Source: Flavobacteriales bacterium (GTDB taxonomy: Bacteria > Bacteroidota > Bacteroidia > Flavobacteriales > UBA1820). From it: a DNA stretch of 64,000 nt. The stretch is from contig QALN01000002.1 in the NCBI GenBank assembly GCA_003150615.1, positions 81,693 to 145,692 on the forward strand, written 5' to 3'. Below the pieces are notes generated by a model. It saw only the letters and a program-made list of their open reading frames with translations, searched no databases and was not told the DNA's origin. Numbering within the stretch: position 1 is the first letter of the stretch; each line of letters starts with the position of its first letter. Made by a program: the position numbers and the translations under genes. This document shows positions 28,301 through 33,927 of this stretch, piece by piece.

Positions 28301-28820
28301 ATATGATAAGCTTACACCTTATGAGCAGGTTAATATCAAGAGATCTATTATCAATATGGCGGTATTCGCCACGATGATGGCTATAGGAAGGGCCTTGATG
28401 GGATATAGGGAGGATAATGAGGATAGCTGGTTCGGGCAGTTCATTACCTATATCGGGTTCAGGACGATCAATGAGATCGCTTCCCAGACATCCCCGTTCA
28501 TGGAGCTTAACGCCATAGATATGCTGCAAGATCCGCTGGTTACGGCCCGGAAGTTAGGCGATCTCACCGATTCTCGGAACTGGGATCCGTTCGCTACCGT
28601 CCAGACCGGCGTGTATAAGGACGAGAGCAAGCTATGGAGGCAGCTCATGAAGTTCTCGTTTGGTAAGCAATGGTATAATATCAAGACGGCTAGGGATATT
28701 AAACAGACATCCGACTACTGGCTGATGACCAACGGCATGACGATGGGATTCTTCCTAGGTGGTAGGAATAAGGATGAGTCCGGGGAGGACGCTAATTGGT
28801 ATTTTGATAGAGGAAGATAG
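22374..28820 (+). CDS. Giant multi-domain phage protein (2148 aa)
   Basis: ATG 22374 is chosen because the promoter lies just upstream of it. Residues 1-62 ('SSCVIKRN', 'VLTPSGEVSTLFDK', 'FGDW') match the N-terminus of the 745-aa protein. Around residues 505-560 is a zincin-like 'EEVAH' (His519) with a later 'KREILG'. Long coiled-coil stretches follow. The last 250 residues have hydrophobic segments ('MAVFATMMAIGRALMG', 'FITYIGFRTI') and an ending like large polyvalent or ejection proteins of gut phages. Probably injected with the DNA; no polymerase motif (DxDGD) was seen. It is the last gene of the plus-strand late module. Confidence 0.7.
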   Translation: MSSCVIKRNSKGKITRVLTPSGEVSTLFDKIAGIAAVSDLNKAAEAYMTIYNDKFRSKFGDWTRSVPRNKEAARSISARLSASEWGQLMSAKVLSAISDMDAPALARSLGNSDNVVAYLTSGEVGDVNDMAVVDTSTVQEVDLDSINEDNIGDTILKEASWDDIRAIRENIDIKETARMLWKAVESAFIGQRPNIRVKGGNIDGEIIFSGNVLPLNDIENYTPPSSRLVYDSGEPRLFFRSDDGKVYDTYANAIKGSSGGRVEAGFLAGSVEEGDVPSGAADIFFGSSSITLNNNESFIPVLGVSSDSNISTRGGFVNYLIKKGMLSGERIRLGDRYYLTGVGNSDGLKIYNAMDALSSLRNRFGSQSSEMNVLGSIGFDTEVSDDLDLITTSGEKVTVSRSEIKGMLRQGRFEELNNRYDGFMELALSLMMEDNALYGSNVRGVIENEKAEDLQNRTDITNVLSTLGIRVMGMSEYMDKYKMRNGVDPSARALSDMANGVIALAEGATVEDLNEEVAHFLIDTYRNQQEIDEVLDSVVGTPLWNQFAGRYYEVYGKEYQGEELDRMVKREILGKTLSQRFVPGMEQAVEDLASSEDAQLSLFGRIIRAIRNFFSTQRSDLNKVLDRIKESALADDPSAFDVLLLKDSDHLMYSLSDVDVANKLIKNGRSLERLYTRLQRMRSSQSQRIGESISLLRDIGEKVRQVGGELNKNNNLLSTKSVIATAKAEVEYLVTVASSLRKSGKGLDYETIQVIDNVYGEIVPLVRNLRGFVNNQAADYYGSNKVGMVEDMDDILRMAETSMSDINALKSDRNEDWLDGQLRMFNIPERYWNGIKKLVDNIHKDINVMSRFFGTLEHSGNAILGMLGQRLAKAHSEAHTEGISNINKMTRMMKERGWGIKDNEDLIQKINGKNSDYLDSSRDFAKYDLLLRTEQAKAIIDIYDLKNVTGKTEKQLIDLLLSDRGLKVKTRDDIVGYDGDKPITKEVYHIFKPTIQNFDISDMTFEDQRRYLDTINKWLDENREKPMVQAYYDKIEKVNKKVEERLGRRVSQATSDFMTRIRRSRYVAMDKFTKNRKVDWDAFQSDPIAWRSYLDILRDRAIAKSEWYSDGTPKEAGSEAMMMSEEIKAWDEAWGEEFGNTNEGRKASAEFKEILRGIERSEGGKAAFEFLLAGGHLGFSKDMWGSEEGDYYKNLVDKITKQSASSSRIEAVEEAMATINEINDQLRPLLIQYRDSTRYGEYDFDRLRGSASLRKINELYDRLAEAKSVINAAASAEAIEMDMPDTVESGVTDSYRNALRDAMAYDKGMDEIKFAKEHMSARSRSQVDRMAAKLSRKNPSWTAVEVSFLRKKYGPDFNNKLANDIAMGKANEVLVEYARTRLYPYMRKYSPKGYFDFVRKINNGTYKVSEFFDAMENGISKEESISRFGFDINMIDLTINNQWLDEADAESSFRNPNYNPDLGYGYHTPRFDKYKNEAFFKKYGITNEGEEATINKDKWEMRKELLNISRKAMEDYDERFRNIYQIPQISKGGVERMVQAGVDPKAAIGNAVRDIVGEMVDDPIHGQGQDLGGIDENDNKYRMIPKYYLSKLENANDVSHDFAYSYSMLSLQATAYKHKRAALDDVMGYRNMMLETQYDGGKNPEVTHAYRMFQDWVNASIYDVRINNKRAEWNIGNYKVDLNKLALMFTKFVSKSNLGFSPFVAATGALTGQANFLLEGMVGQYISKDSMKYAYGEAQKQLSTYVSEIGDINRTNKLYVVGEALGVFNVRNRVRSAAYNKIWRTLFRDLPFKMMEVLNSPLDPQVIISVMDDTRLYEGQFWSYSNFKEMMMKDRNMSANEAKRDWERLRDYSIWNLVNVKDGKIVAKNEANKDIIDRYIPTLSSRVRSMVQICDGALNEQNRVGASRNAILNMVLPHRGWFILAVQRAYKKAGFNFQTNQFEEGYMRTLWRLAGNVYNTMSEGRMGEVYDVLKEEYDKLTPYEQVNIKRSIINMAVFATMMAIGRALMGYREDNEDSWFGQFITYIGFRTINEIASQTSPFMELNAIDMLQDPLVTARKLGDLTDSRNWDPFATVQTGVYKDESKLWRQLMKFSFGKQWYNIKTARDIKQTSDYWLMTNGMTMGFFLGGRNKDESGEDANWYFDRGR

Positions 28821-28840
28821 CTGATATAGTATGACAAAAA

Positions 28841-28885
28841 AATAGCCAGTCAATTGTTTAAGACAATTTGATTGGCTATTTTTGT
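28841..28885 (+). terminator. Strong, possibly bidirectional terminator ending the late module
   Basis: AATAGCCA (28841-28848) pairs with TGGCTATT (28873-28880), with further pairing inside (CAATTGT/ACAATT). A-run before and T-run after would let it work on both strands. Bases 28886-29018 beyond it hold one small CCATC/GATGG hairpin and no gene. Confidence 0.75.
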
Positions 28886-29018
28886 ATTCCTATCTATCCA
28901 TCTCGGACGGATGGGAATAAATATTCTATTCATGAATGCAAATGTAAGCATTTATTAGGATTCTTCAAATAGCCAAAATTAAATTATACAAAATAAATAT
29001 AAATTATTGTTATTTCGG

Positions 29019-29048
29019 TTTGTAGCATAAATATTATGGTTATATTCG
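29019..29048 (+). promoter_or_regulatory. Promoter (TTTG, 18-base spacer, TATATTCG)
   Basis: TTTG at 29019-29022 and TATATTCG at 29041-29048, one mismatch from the -7 consensus, upstream of leader copy 3. Confidence 0.5.
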
Positions 29049-29060
29049 CATCATGAAACA

Positions 29061-29172
29061 ATGAATGACGGGATCTCACTTCAAGGTCATTCAATGTGTA
29101 AGATATTTTTGGCTCATTAGGATTTGTCGAGGTGAGATCCGACATTTCCTTTTGAGCCTATTTTTTTATATT
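29061..29172 (+). ncRNA. Kissing-loop leader RNA, copy 3
   Basis: Hairpin 1: TGAATGAC (29062-29069) with GTCATTCA (29086-29093). Its loop carries GGATCTCACTT (29071-29081), which pairs over 11 bases with AGGTGAGATCC (29130-29140). Linker: AAGATATT at 29100-29107. Hairpin 2: GGCTCA (29111-29116) with TGAGCC (29153-29158), its loop holding the kissing partner. Spacer TATTTTTTTATATT then ATG. Confidence 0.75.
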
Positions 29173-29472
29173 ATGGATAATCTTGTTTTTATTAATGAAT
29201 CTAATGATGTGTTGACAGACAGCTTGAGAGTAGCTGTTAAATTTGAGAAGGATCATAGCAAAGTTATAAGATCTATAGATGATTTGTTAGAAAAGAGTTA
29301 TGTTATTGATACTGAATGTAATCCAAAAATGGATTTACATAAAATGTTTTGTTTATGCTATGATGACATACCTCAACCTAATGGTGGATTTAGAAAATCC
29401 AAAAGATATGTAATGAATAGGGATGGATTTACTATACTTGTCATGGGGTTTACTGGTAGCCAAGTGGCATAG
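29173..29472 (+). pseudogene. Rha-family regulator, truncated
   Basis: Start ATG 29173 follows the leader. 'VLTDSLRVAVKFEKDHSKVI', 'FRKSKRYVMNRDGFTILVMG' are the Rha phage regulatory domain. Family members continue after 'MGFTG' with a helix of the type 'KLKYIEAFN', but here the frame ends at TAG after 'SQVA', with 99 residues in all. It converges with a truncated methyltransferase that ends in the same 25 bases, pointing to a recombination or deletion joint. Confidence 0.75.
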
Positions 29473-29837
29473 GTGAGAAGATAAGTATCAACTCATGATT
29501 CCTTAATGGAGCTTTCTTGGCGTTAAGAAAACCTGTAGGGGTAGTCTTATGCCAAACAAGGTCGTACCGGTACCATCCCGCTGGGGCGACCCTCATGATC
29601 TCGACCGCCGCCGTGAGGGAACAGGTGACGGCTACCACCCCGTACGGACACAGCATTTTTTTGGATTACCTCCCACATCGCCTTATAATCAAATCCCTCC
29701 TTGTCGTATCTTGCTTGGGTTATCTTATAAGGAGGGTCGGCAAAAACAAATCTTACCTTCCCTACCATATCCTTGAATACGGACATCGCCATACCCATAT
29801 CCCCGTTAAACGCCCTTACTTTCCCGTTCATCATCAA
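29450..29837 (-). pseudogene. DNA methyltransferase, frameshifted and 3'-truncated
   Basis: First frame from ATG 29837: 'VRFVFADPPYKI' is catalytic motif IV. After a run of seven A (plus-strand T7 at 29656-29662) the homologous continuation lies in another frame ('MLCPYGVVAVT', 'YDLVWHKTTPTGFLNAKKA', 'NHELILIF'). Removing one A joins both into 128 residues. Family members then carry a C-terminal SAM-binding region that is absent: the frame ends at 29450 within the Rha remnant. It is probably inactive. Confidence 0.7.
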
Positions 29838-30002
29838 TCGACAATAGCTATAAAATCTTTTATAATCATAATATAAGCTATTTTTATTTCTTTTATCGTA
29901 TCATCGCTTAGATGCCTATCCTTTATATGTCTTTCAATATACCGGTTTACTAAATTTTCTATTACGTCCTATCCTTGTTGGTGCGCATCGGCACATAGCT
30001 CT
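29838..30002 (-). other. Gap with remains of a small ORF
   Basis: On the minus strand a frame ending in TGA just before the methyltransferase start reads 'NLVNRYIERHIKD' and 'DDTIKEIKIAYIMII' but lacks a start codon. ATG 'MRTNKDRT' lies one frame away just upstream, so a single-base change may have broken a gene of about 50 residues. Confidence 0.35.
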
Positions 30003-30458
30003 TTATCGGGTATTCTTTTCTTTTATACATCTTCTTCTGTTTTCAAAATTATCATCACCATACTCATAATTAGGACAAGCTTTGTTGCTTGGACGCCTTA
30101 CGTATGTTGTTTGTTTCCTATTATGTTTCCTGTTAGGGTTTATATAATGGTCACACACCTGCCAAATAGAACAACATACCTTGCCATATCTTTTCGCCCA
30201 TTCATTATCATGCAGATGTACGCAAGTGCCGCAAGTCGGATTCTTAAGCTTATCCCTGTTGTTATCTATAATATCTTTAATCTTATCGAGAATAACATAC
30301 ATATTCTCAATATCCATATCATTAAATTCATTTGGTACCGGGAGATACATTATCGAGCTTATATCTATATCTATTCCCTTTGACTTGTCGTAAGCTGATT
30401 TGTACTTCCTTCTCATCAAATCCTTTAATTGATTTACTTTTCTCTCATAAGTCCCCAT
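30003..30458 (-). CDS. Cys-rich small protein, probable zinc binder (151 aa)
   Basis: Charged N-terminal half, then 'CGTCVHLHDNEW', 'VCCSIWQVCDHY' and 'ACPNYEY', a spacing typical of structural zinc sites. No family recognised. First intact gene of the minus-strand module as read from the junction, preceded 3 bases upstream by the next gene's stop. Confidence 0.65.
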   Translation of the reverse strand: MGTYERKVNQLKDLMRRKYKSAYDKSKGIDIDISSIMYLPVPNEFNDMDIENMYVILDKIKDIIDNNRDKLKNPTCGTCVHLHDNEWAKRYGKVCCSIWQVCDHYINPNRKHNRKQTTYVRRPSNKACPNYEYGDDNFENRRRCIKEKNTR

Positions 30459-30461
30459 ATT

Positions 30462-30692
30462 TCACTCAGTTTTCCACCCTTGTTTCTTTAATAGATCCAC
30501 CATCATCCCCTTTATCTTAGGACTGATAGCCTCGGTAAGTATATCAGCGGCCAAGTTAATAGAGAAGCTTGTCATTCTGGATTCTCCTATATACTTCTCG
30601 CTGGTAATTTCTTTCACATAATCGTGGATATCCTTAATCATCTCATTTTGAGATTTTAGGAGATCAAGTATCTCATCGAGTTTATCATTCAT
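30462..30692 (-). CDS. Hypothetical helical protein (76 aa)
   Basis: ATG 30692 preferred over an upstream TTG. Two amphipathic helices ('DKLDEILDLLKSQNEMIKDI', 'INLAADILTEAISPKIKGMM') resemble short phage accessory proteins. Its start overlaps the end of a small membrane-protein ORF. Confidence 0.6.
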   Translation of the reverse strand: MNDKLDEILDLLKSQNEMIKDIHDYVKEITSEKYIGESRMTSFSINLAADILTEAISPKIKGMMVDLLKKQGWKTE

Positions 30693-30801
30693 TTTTTTTC
30701 TCAAATATACCTGACAATAACCAGATAACCACTATCAAAAAGAAACACAACCCAAGCGCCTCATCCGGATAATCATGCATCGCCTCTAAAATGTCCCTCA
30801 T
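30685..30801 (-). CDS. Small single-span membrane protein (38 aa)
   Basis: ATG 30801 overlaps the stop of the exonuclease gene (ATGA), and its TGA overlaps the start of the next gene. It encodes a short acidic N-terminus, one hydrophobic segment ('LCFFLIVVIWLLSGIF') and a charged tail. Tight overlap at both ends supports real translation. Function unknown. Confidence 0.6.
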   Translation of the reverse strand: MRDILEAMHDYPDEALGLCFFLIVVIWLLSGIFEKKNE

Positions 30802-31385
30802 AGCTTAATGTCCATTTTGCCAATTATACGATAGAAAATATCCCTAGTCAGCTCAATATCATAAGTAGCGTCATGGAGCTTATTCTCGTCGATCTCAATG
30901 CCCATGGTTTTGGCTACGGTCATCAACTTAAAGTTCTCCATATCGTTTCTTACACCCATCAGGAACGGTGTCACCATAACATATACATCCATACAGTTAG
31001 GATAGAACCATGATCCGAAATACTTATCCCCACATTGCTTGAATAAAGCCCGTAGGAAGCTGTTATCGAATCCAGCGTTGTTATACCCCACTAAATACAT
31101 TTTATCCCTCTTGTCGAACTTATTCACGTATTTGGATAATATACCAACTAACTGCCTATACCCTTCTTCCATAGGCTGATACGACTGCACTTGCTCCAAG
31201 GTAACGCCAGCCACGTCCAGCGCCTCCTGCTCTATCGTGGCGGCAGGGTTCGGGGCTAGGCGGATGTCGAACCTCTCAGCCTCCTGCCCGTCGATATCCA
31301 CGATCCCTCCTATTTGGTGTATCCCGTTTCTCCAGAACTTAACCCCGGTTGTCTCTAAATCGAAAAATAGTAATTTACTGGTCAT
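30798..31385 (-). CDS. DnaQ-like 3'-5' exonuclease (DEDDh), 195 aa
   Basis: Exo I 'FFDLETTG' (Asp9, Glu11), Exo II 'GYNNAGFDNSF' (Asp107) and Exo III 'LHDATYD' (His171, Asp176) give a complete DEDDh site. ATG 31385 is chosen because the 25 bases before it are duplicated as non-coding sequence at the neighbouring locus. Likely proofreading, repair or RNA/DNA degradation during replication. Confidence 0.85.
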   Translation of the reverse strand: MTSKLLFFDLETTGVKFWRNGIHQIGGIVDIDGQEAERFDIRLAPNPAATIEQEALDVAGVTLEQVQSYQPMEEGYRQLVGILSKYVNKFDKRDKMYLVGYNNAGFDNSFLRALFKQCGDKYFGSWFYPNCMDVYVMVTPFLMGVRNDMENFKLMTVAKTMGIEIDENKLHDATYDIELTRDIFYRIIGKMDIKL

Positions 31386-31404
31386 ATTTTGTATATCTTT
31401 TAAA

Positions 31405-31629
31405 TTATCCATGATTTGAACAATTAAACGCCAACCATCCACTTACAACTCCCATCGCAAAAATAAACAAAATCATAAGTGATAACAGCGCCCAATCTTC
31501 TGTATTTAGTTTATTGCTCTCCTTCTTTTCAACATTGAAATCGAAATCAAATGTCGTATTATTAGCTATCTTCCCATCAATGCCTTTGTTATTTAAATGG
31601 AGTTTCTTTTTGATTTTTCTTTTATTCAT
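31405..31629 (-). CDS. Small C-terminally anchored membrane protein, paralogue 1 (74 aa)
   Basis: Basic N-terminus, then 'FDFDFNVEKKE', and a C-terminal hydrophobic helix ('LSLMILFIFAMGVVSGWLAF'). The last 40 residues are closely similar to the end of the upstream gene (31662), and the intergenic bases after both genes are also similar, so this is a segmental duplication. Confidence 0.65.
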   Translation of the reverse strand: MNKRKIKKKLHLNNKGIDGKIANNTTFDFDFNVEKKESNKLNTEDWALLSLMILFIFAMGVVSGWLAFNCSNHG

Positions 31630-31661
31630 GTTTTATGTCTTTTAAATTACCCATAATTCAA

Positions 31662-32057
31662 TCAATTAAATGCCAACCATCCACCTGCAAATCCCATTGC
31701 GAAAATAGATAAGATTATAGATGTGAATAATATCCAATCTTTTGCGCTTAGCTCATTATTATCTCTCTTTATTTTCTCAAGATAATCATATATAGCTGTA
31801 TAAACAGCATGGTGAATATTCTTGTCTCTAGCCCTTACGATATTATCATATTCATTATATCCTAGATTATAGGTGGCGCTTTCGATCCTCATATTCCCCG
31901 TAACCTTTTTATTTACATCGAAATCGAAACTAACCACTATATCGGTGGTTAGAGCGCTGGCGATTTTGCTTTTTATCTCATCATTACTGAGATTAGCATC
32001 GTACACTAATCGCTCATAGTCTTTATCGTCAAGAATTATCTGTTTTTTAATATTCAT
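31662..32057 (-). CDS. C-terminally anchored membrane protein, paralogue 2 (131 aa)
   Basis: ATG 32057 overlaps the previous stop (ATGA). Soluble helical N-terminal part, then 'VVSFDFDVNKK', and a C-terminal membrane helix ('FTSIILSIFAMGFAGGWLAF') shared with 31405-31629. The bulk would face the cytoplasm if it inserts as a tail anchor. Function unknown. Confidence 0.65.
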   Translation of the reverse strand: MNIKKQIILDDKDYERLVYDANLSNDEIKSKIASALTTDIVVSFDFDVNKKVTGNMRIESATYNLGYNEYDNIVRARDKNIHHAVYTAIYDYLEKIKRDNNELSAKDWILFTSIILSIFAMGFAGGWLAFN

Positions 32058-32263
32058 ATCCCTAATATTTCTGCTACATAAACAAATCCATAACATATAC
32101 AATTATCAGCATCATGCTCCCCATAATCAACATGCCAAATAACAGCGCATGGGAAATAGAGTGGCATATCCTCAGCCATAGGATTCTCTTTGAGGTCATC
32201 AATGTTTATCTTCTCCCTCCACCTCCACAGGTCTTGGATGTCGTTCAAAATTAATTTCTCCAT
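32054..32263 (-). CDS. Hypothetical protein (69 aa)
   Basis: ATG 32263. Acidic, with 'YFPCAVIWHVDYGE' and 'CICYGFVYVAE', small beta-type. Overlaps the preceding gene by 65 bases in another frame, which is long for this module; one of the two may have a displaced end. Confidence 0.5.
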   Translation of the reverse strand: MEKLILNDIQDLWRWREKINIDDLKENPMAEDMPLYFPCAVIWHVDYGEHDADNCICYGFVYVAEILGI

Positions 32264-32444
32264 AATTATGACGGATATTAGATGTTATTAATTCAATAGC
32301 CAAGCTGATCATAGCTCCCGCTTCAGTAAGTTGATTCATTTGGGCGTACATTCTATGCTCTGCGCTACGACATCCGAAGGTCTTGGAAAATAGTATTTCC
32401 TGAGACCTGTTAGGATATATGCGATATTTGAATGCCTTTATCAT
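32199..32444 (-). CDS. Chimeric ORF: TnpB-like N-terminus joined to an unrelated tail (81 aa)
   Basis: Residues 1-25 ('MIKAFKYRIYPNRSQEILFS', then 'KTFGC') match the N-terminal helix-turn-helix of IS200/IS605-family TnpB/OrfB. Similarity stops abruptly at 'FGC'; the rest is unlike TnpB. Without that part the gene could start at an internal Met. This looks like a remnant of an insertion element captured by a phage gene. Confidence 0.55.
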   Translation of the reverse strand: MIKAFKYRIYPNRSQEILFSKTFGCRSAEHRMYAQMNQLTEAGAMISLAIELITSNIRHNYGEINFERHPRPVEVEGEDKH

Positions 32445-32504
32445 TCTACTAATATAGTGATTATTCTATTGATTTACAATATAATTCTATGGAATTTATG
32501 AAAT

Positions 32505-32702
32505 TTAATTATACTCTATCCCGGATAGATGGTATTTCTCGTTGTCTATCTCCACCTCTCCTTCTTCTATAGCTCTCAACAACTTCCAATCTATCTTTAC
32601 ATCAGTTTGACGATTTTTTACCTTTACATAGGCATATCCGCCATAATGAGAGCCCAGCGTCCTCATCGTAAGCTCATTGACTTTTTGTTTGTTTTCATCC
32701 AT
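32505..32702 (-). CDS. Hypothetical protein (65 aa)
   Basis: ATG 32702 is chosen since the promoter -7 element lies 25 bases upstream, excluding the longer in-frame extension. Contains 'SHYGGYAYVKVKNRQTDVKI' and ends in a beta-rich 'EVEIDNEKYHLSG'. No family recognised. Confidence 0.6.
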   Translation of the reverse strand: MDENKQKVNELTMRTLGSHYGGYAYVKVKNRQTDVKIDWKLLRAIEEGEVEIDNEKYHLSGIEYN

Positions 32703-32727
32703 AATAATCTGGTTTTTAATGTTGATA

Positions 32728-32735
32728 CAAAGATA
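32728..32735 (-). promoter_or_regulatory. Promoter -7 element TATCTTTG (minus strand)
   Basis: Minus-strand TATCTTTG, exact consensus, upstream of the gene starting at 32702. No clear TTTG at the expected distance. Confidence 0.5.
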
Positions 32736-32816
32736 CGATTTAAACAAAAATAAAAGCATGAATAATATTAAAATAATATTAATCATGCTTAAATATAAAT
32801 ATATCCCTTCTAATTA

Positions 32817-33017
32817 TCACGGATATACGTATTCGTACTCATCTGGAGGGGATGTCTTATATTCAACATCGCACTCCATATTGGTGTAATAGTTATCCCC
32901 CTTTCTGTATACTAACGCTACCTTGCAGTCGTATTCCAAACTGTATCCTATAAGAGGGACATTAGCCATAGGCGGATTATCCTCTGTTTTGTATCTTATC
33001 CTTAGTATCTGTTTCAT
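32817..33017 (-). CDS. Hypothetical protein (66 aa)
   Basis: ATG 33017 (GTG 33026 is an alternative). Beta-rich: 'NVPLIGYSLEYDCKVALVYR', 'YYTNMECDVEYK'. Overlaps the end of the upstream gene by about 40 bases. No family recognised. Confidence 0.5.
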   Translation of the reverse strand: MKQILRIRYKTEDNPPMANVPLIGYSLEYDCKVALVYRKGDNYYTNMECDVEYKTSPPDEYEYVYP

Positions 33018-33390
33018 ATAATCCACATTTAATCAAATCTATCATCAATGAGAATAATGCGTCTATAAGAAGTTTTTCGTTACTCCAATGTACGGAGATA
33101 TCGTCCTCATCCATATACGACACGAACCACTTGTCTTCAAATTTATAGCACTCTAACGTATAACCCTTTATCTCGGCTGGGAGTAAGCTCAATAACGTCC
33201 CTACATCCCAAACCGGGTCGGATATATCCGGGGCAACGGCCTCGATCAGTCCTATACGACCAGCGTCATCCTCCATAGAATGCAATGAGTCAAGGTACTT
33301 GTCTCTGAATCCGATGGCGGTGGAGATAGGGAGGCCGGCCTCAACCAGCACTCTCCCCTATTCTTTTGTGGTGAATATCCTTTCTTTCAT
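32977..33390 (-). pseudogene. Hypothetical phage protein interrupted by TAG at codon 11
   Basis: ATG 33390 directly follows the methyltransferase stop (TAG then ATG) and reads 'MKERIFTTKE', TAG (33358-33360), 'GRVLVEAGLPISTAIGFRDK' and on to 32977 in one frame. The remainder has no ATG near its beginning, only GTG 33351. A CAG to TAG change would explain it. Full length would be 137 residues. The later part has Trp/Asp-rich beta segments. Function unknown. Confidence 0.6.
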
Positions 33391-33903
33391 CTAACCCTTG
33401 ATCTTTTTCTCTACAGTAACAATCGTATCATTATGCCATCCCCCATGAGCCACTAGAAGAATCTCCTGCTGCTCGAAACCAAGCCCTGCCCCTATACCGC
33501 CGGAGTTCCACGCGCAGGTAATGACCACCCCGCCCTTCTTGGTAATCCTAGCTATCTCCTTCTTCTGTTTAGCCCAATAACTGGATTGTGTTGTTTGCAT
33601 ATTAACAGATTCTCCAAGCCTTTTATATGACTCGGACACCTGTCTAGCAGAATATGGTGGATCATATAATACCATATCAGCTATATTATCATCAAGATGA
33701 CACAAGAAGTCCGTGGCGTCTTTATGATACATAGCCTTAGTCTCAGGATCAAGATCGTTGGTTATCGTCCCTATATCGCTGTTTCTGGCGAATGGATCCA
33801 CTATAACCATTCCGTCTTTTTTATATCTATCTATAAGTTCTCTTATCGGTTTTATGCTGAATGTCTCGCTGTTCGGCATCGACCATGTCTTGTTTATAAT
33901 CAT
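33391..33903 (-). CDS. DNA adenine-type methyltransferase (170 aa)
   Basis: 'VIVDPFARNSD' (about 34-43) resembles the SAM-binding/target-side motif and 'LYDPPYSARQ' (Asp81-Tyr84) is catalytic motif IV of amino-methyltransferases (N6A or N4C). 'GGVVITCAWNSGG' follows. Short for the class, but intact from ATG to TAG. Lies beside a C5 methyltransferase; together they could protect phage DNA from restriction. Target unknown. Confidence 0.8.
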   Translation of the reverse strand: MIINKTWSMPNSETFSIKPIRELIDRYKKDGMVIVDPFARNSDIGTITNDLDPETKAMYHKDATDFLCHLDDNIADMVLYDPPYSARQVSESYKRLGESVNMQTTQSSYWAKQKKEIARITKKGGVVITCAWNSGGIGAGLGFEQQEILLVAHGGWHNDTIVTVEKKIKG

Positions 33904-33927
33904 ATCGTTGTAATAGTGTTTTAAATT

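Noticed and set aside
22374..28820. Virion RNA polymerase of crAss-like type
   Set aside because: Size and position would fit, but no DxDGD-type catalytic motif was found; the only similar string is Tyr-Asp-Gly-Asp in a different context.
29517..29876. Plus-strand ORFs opposite the broken methyltransferase
   Set aside because: They are shadows: the minus-strand frames contain the conserved DPPY and WHK motifs.
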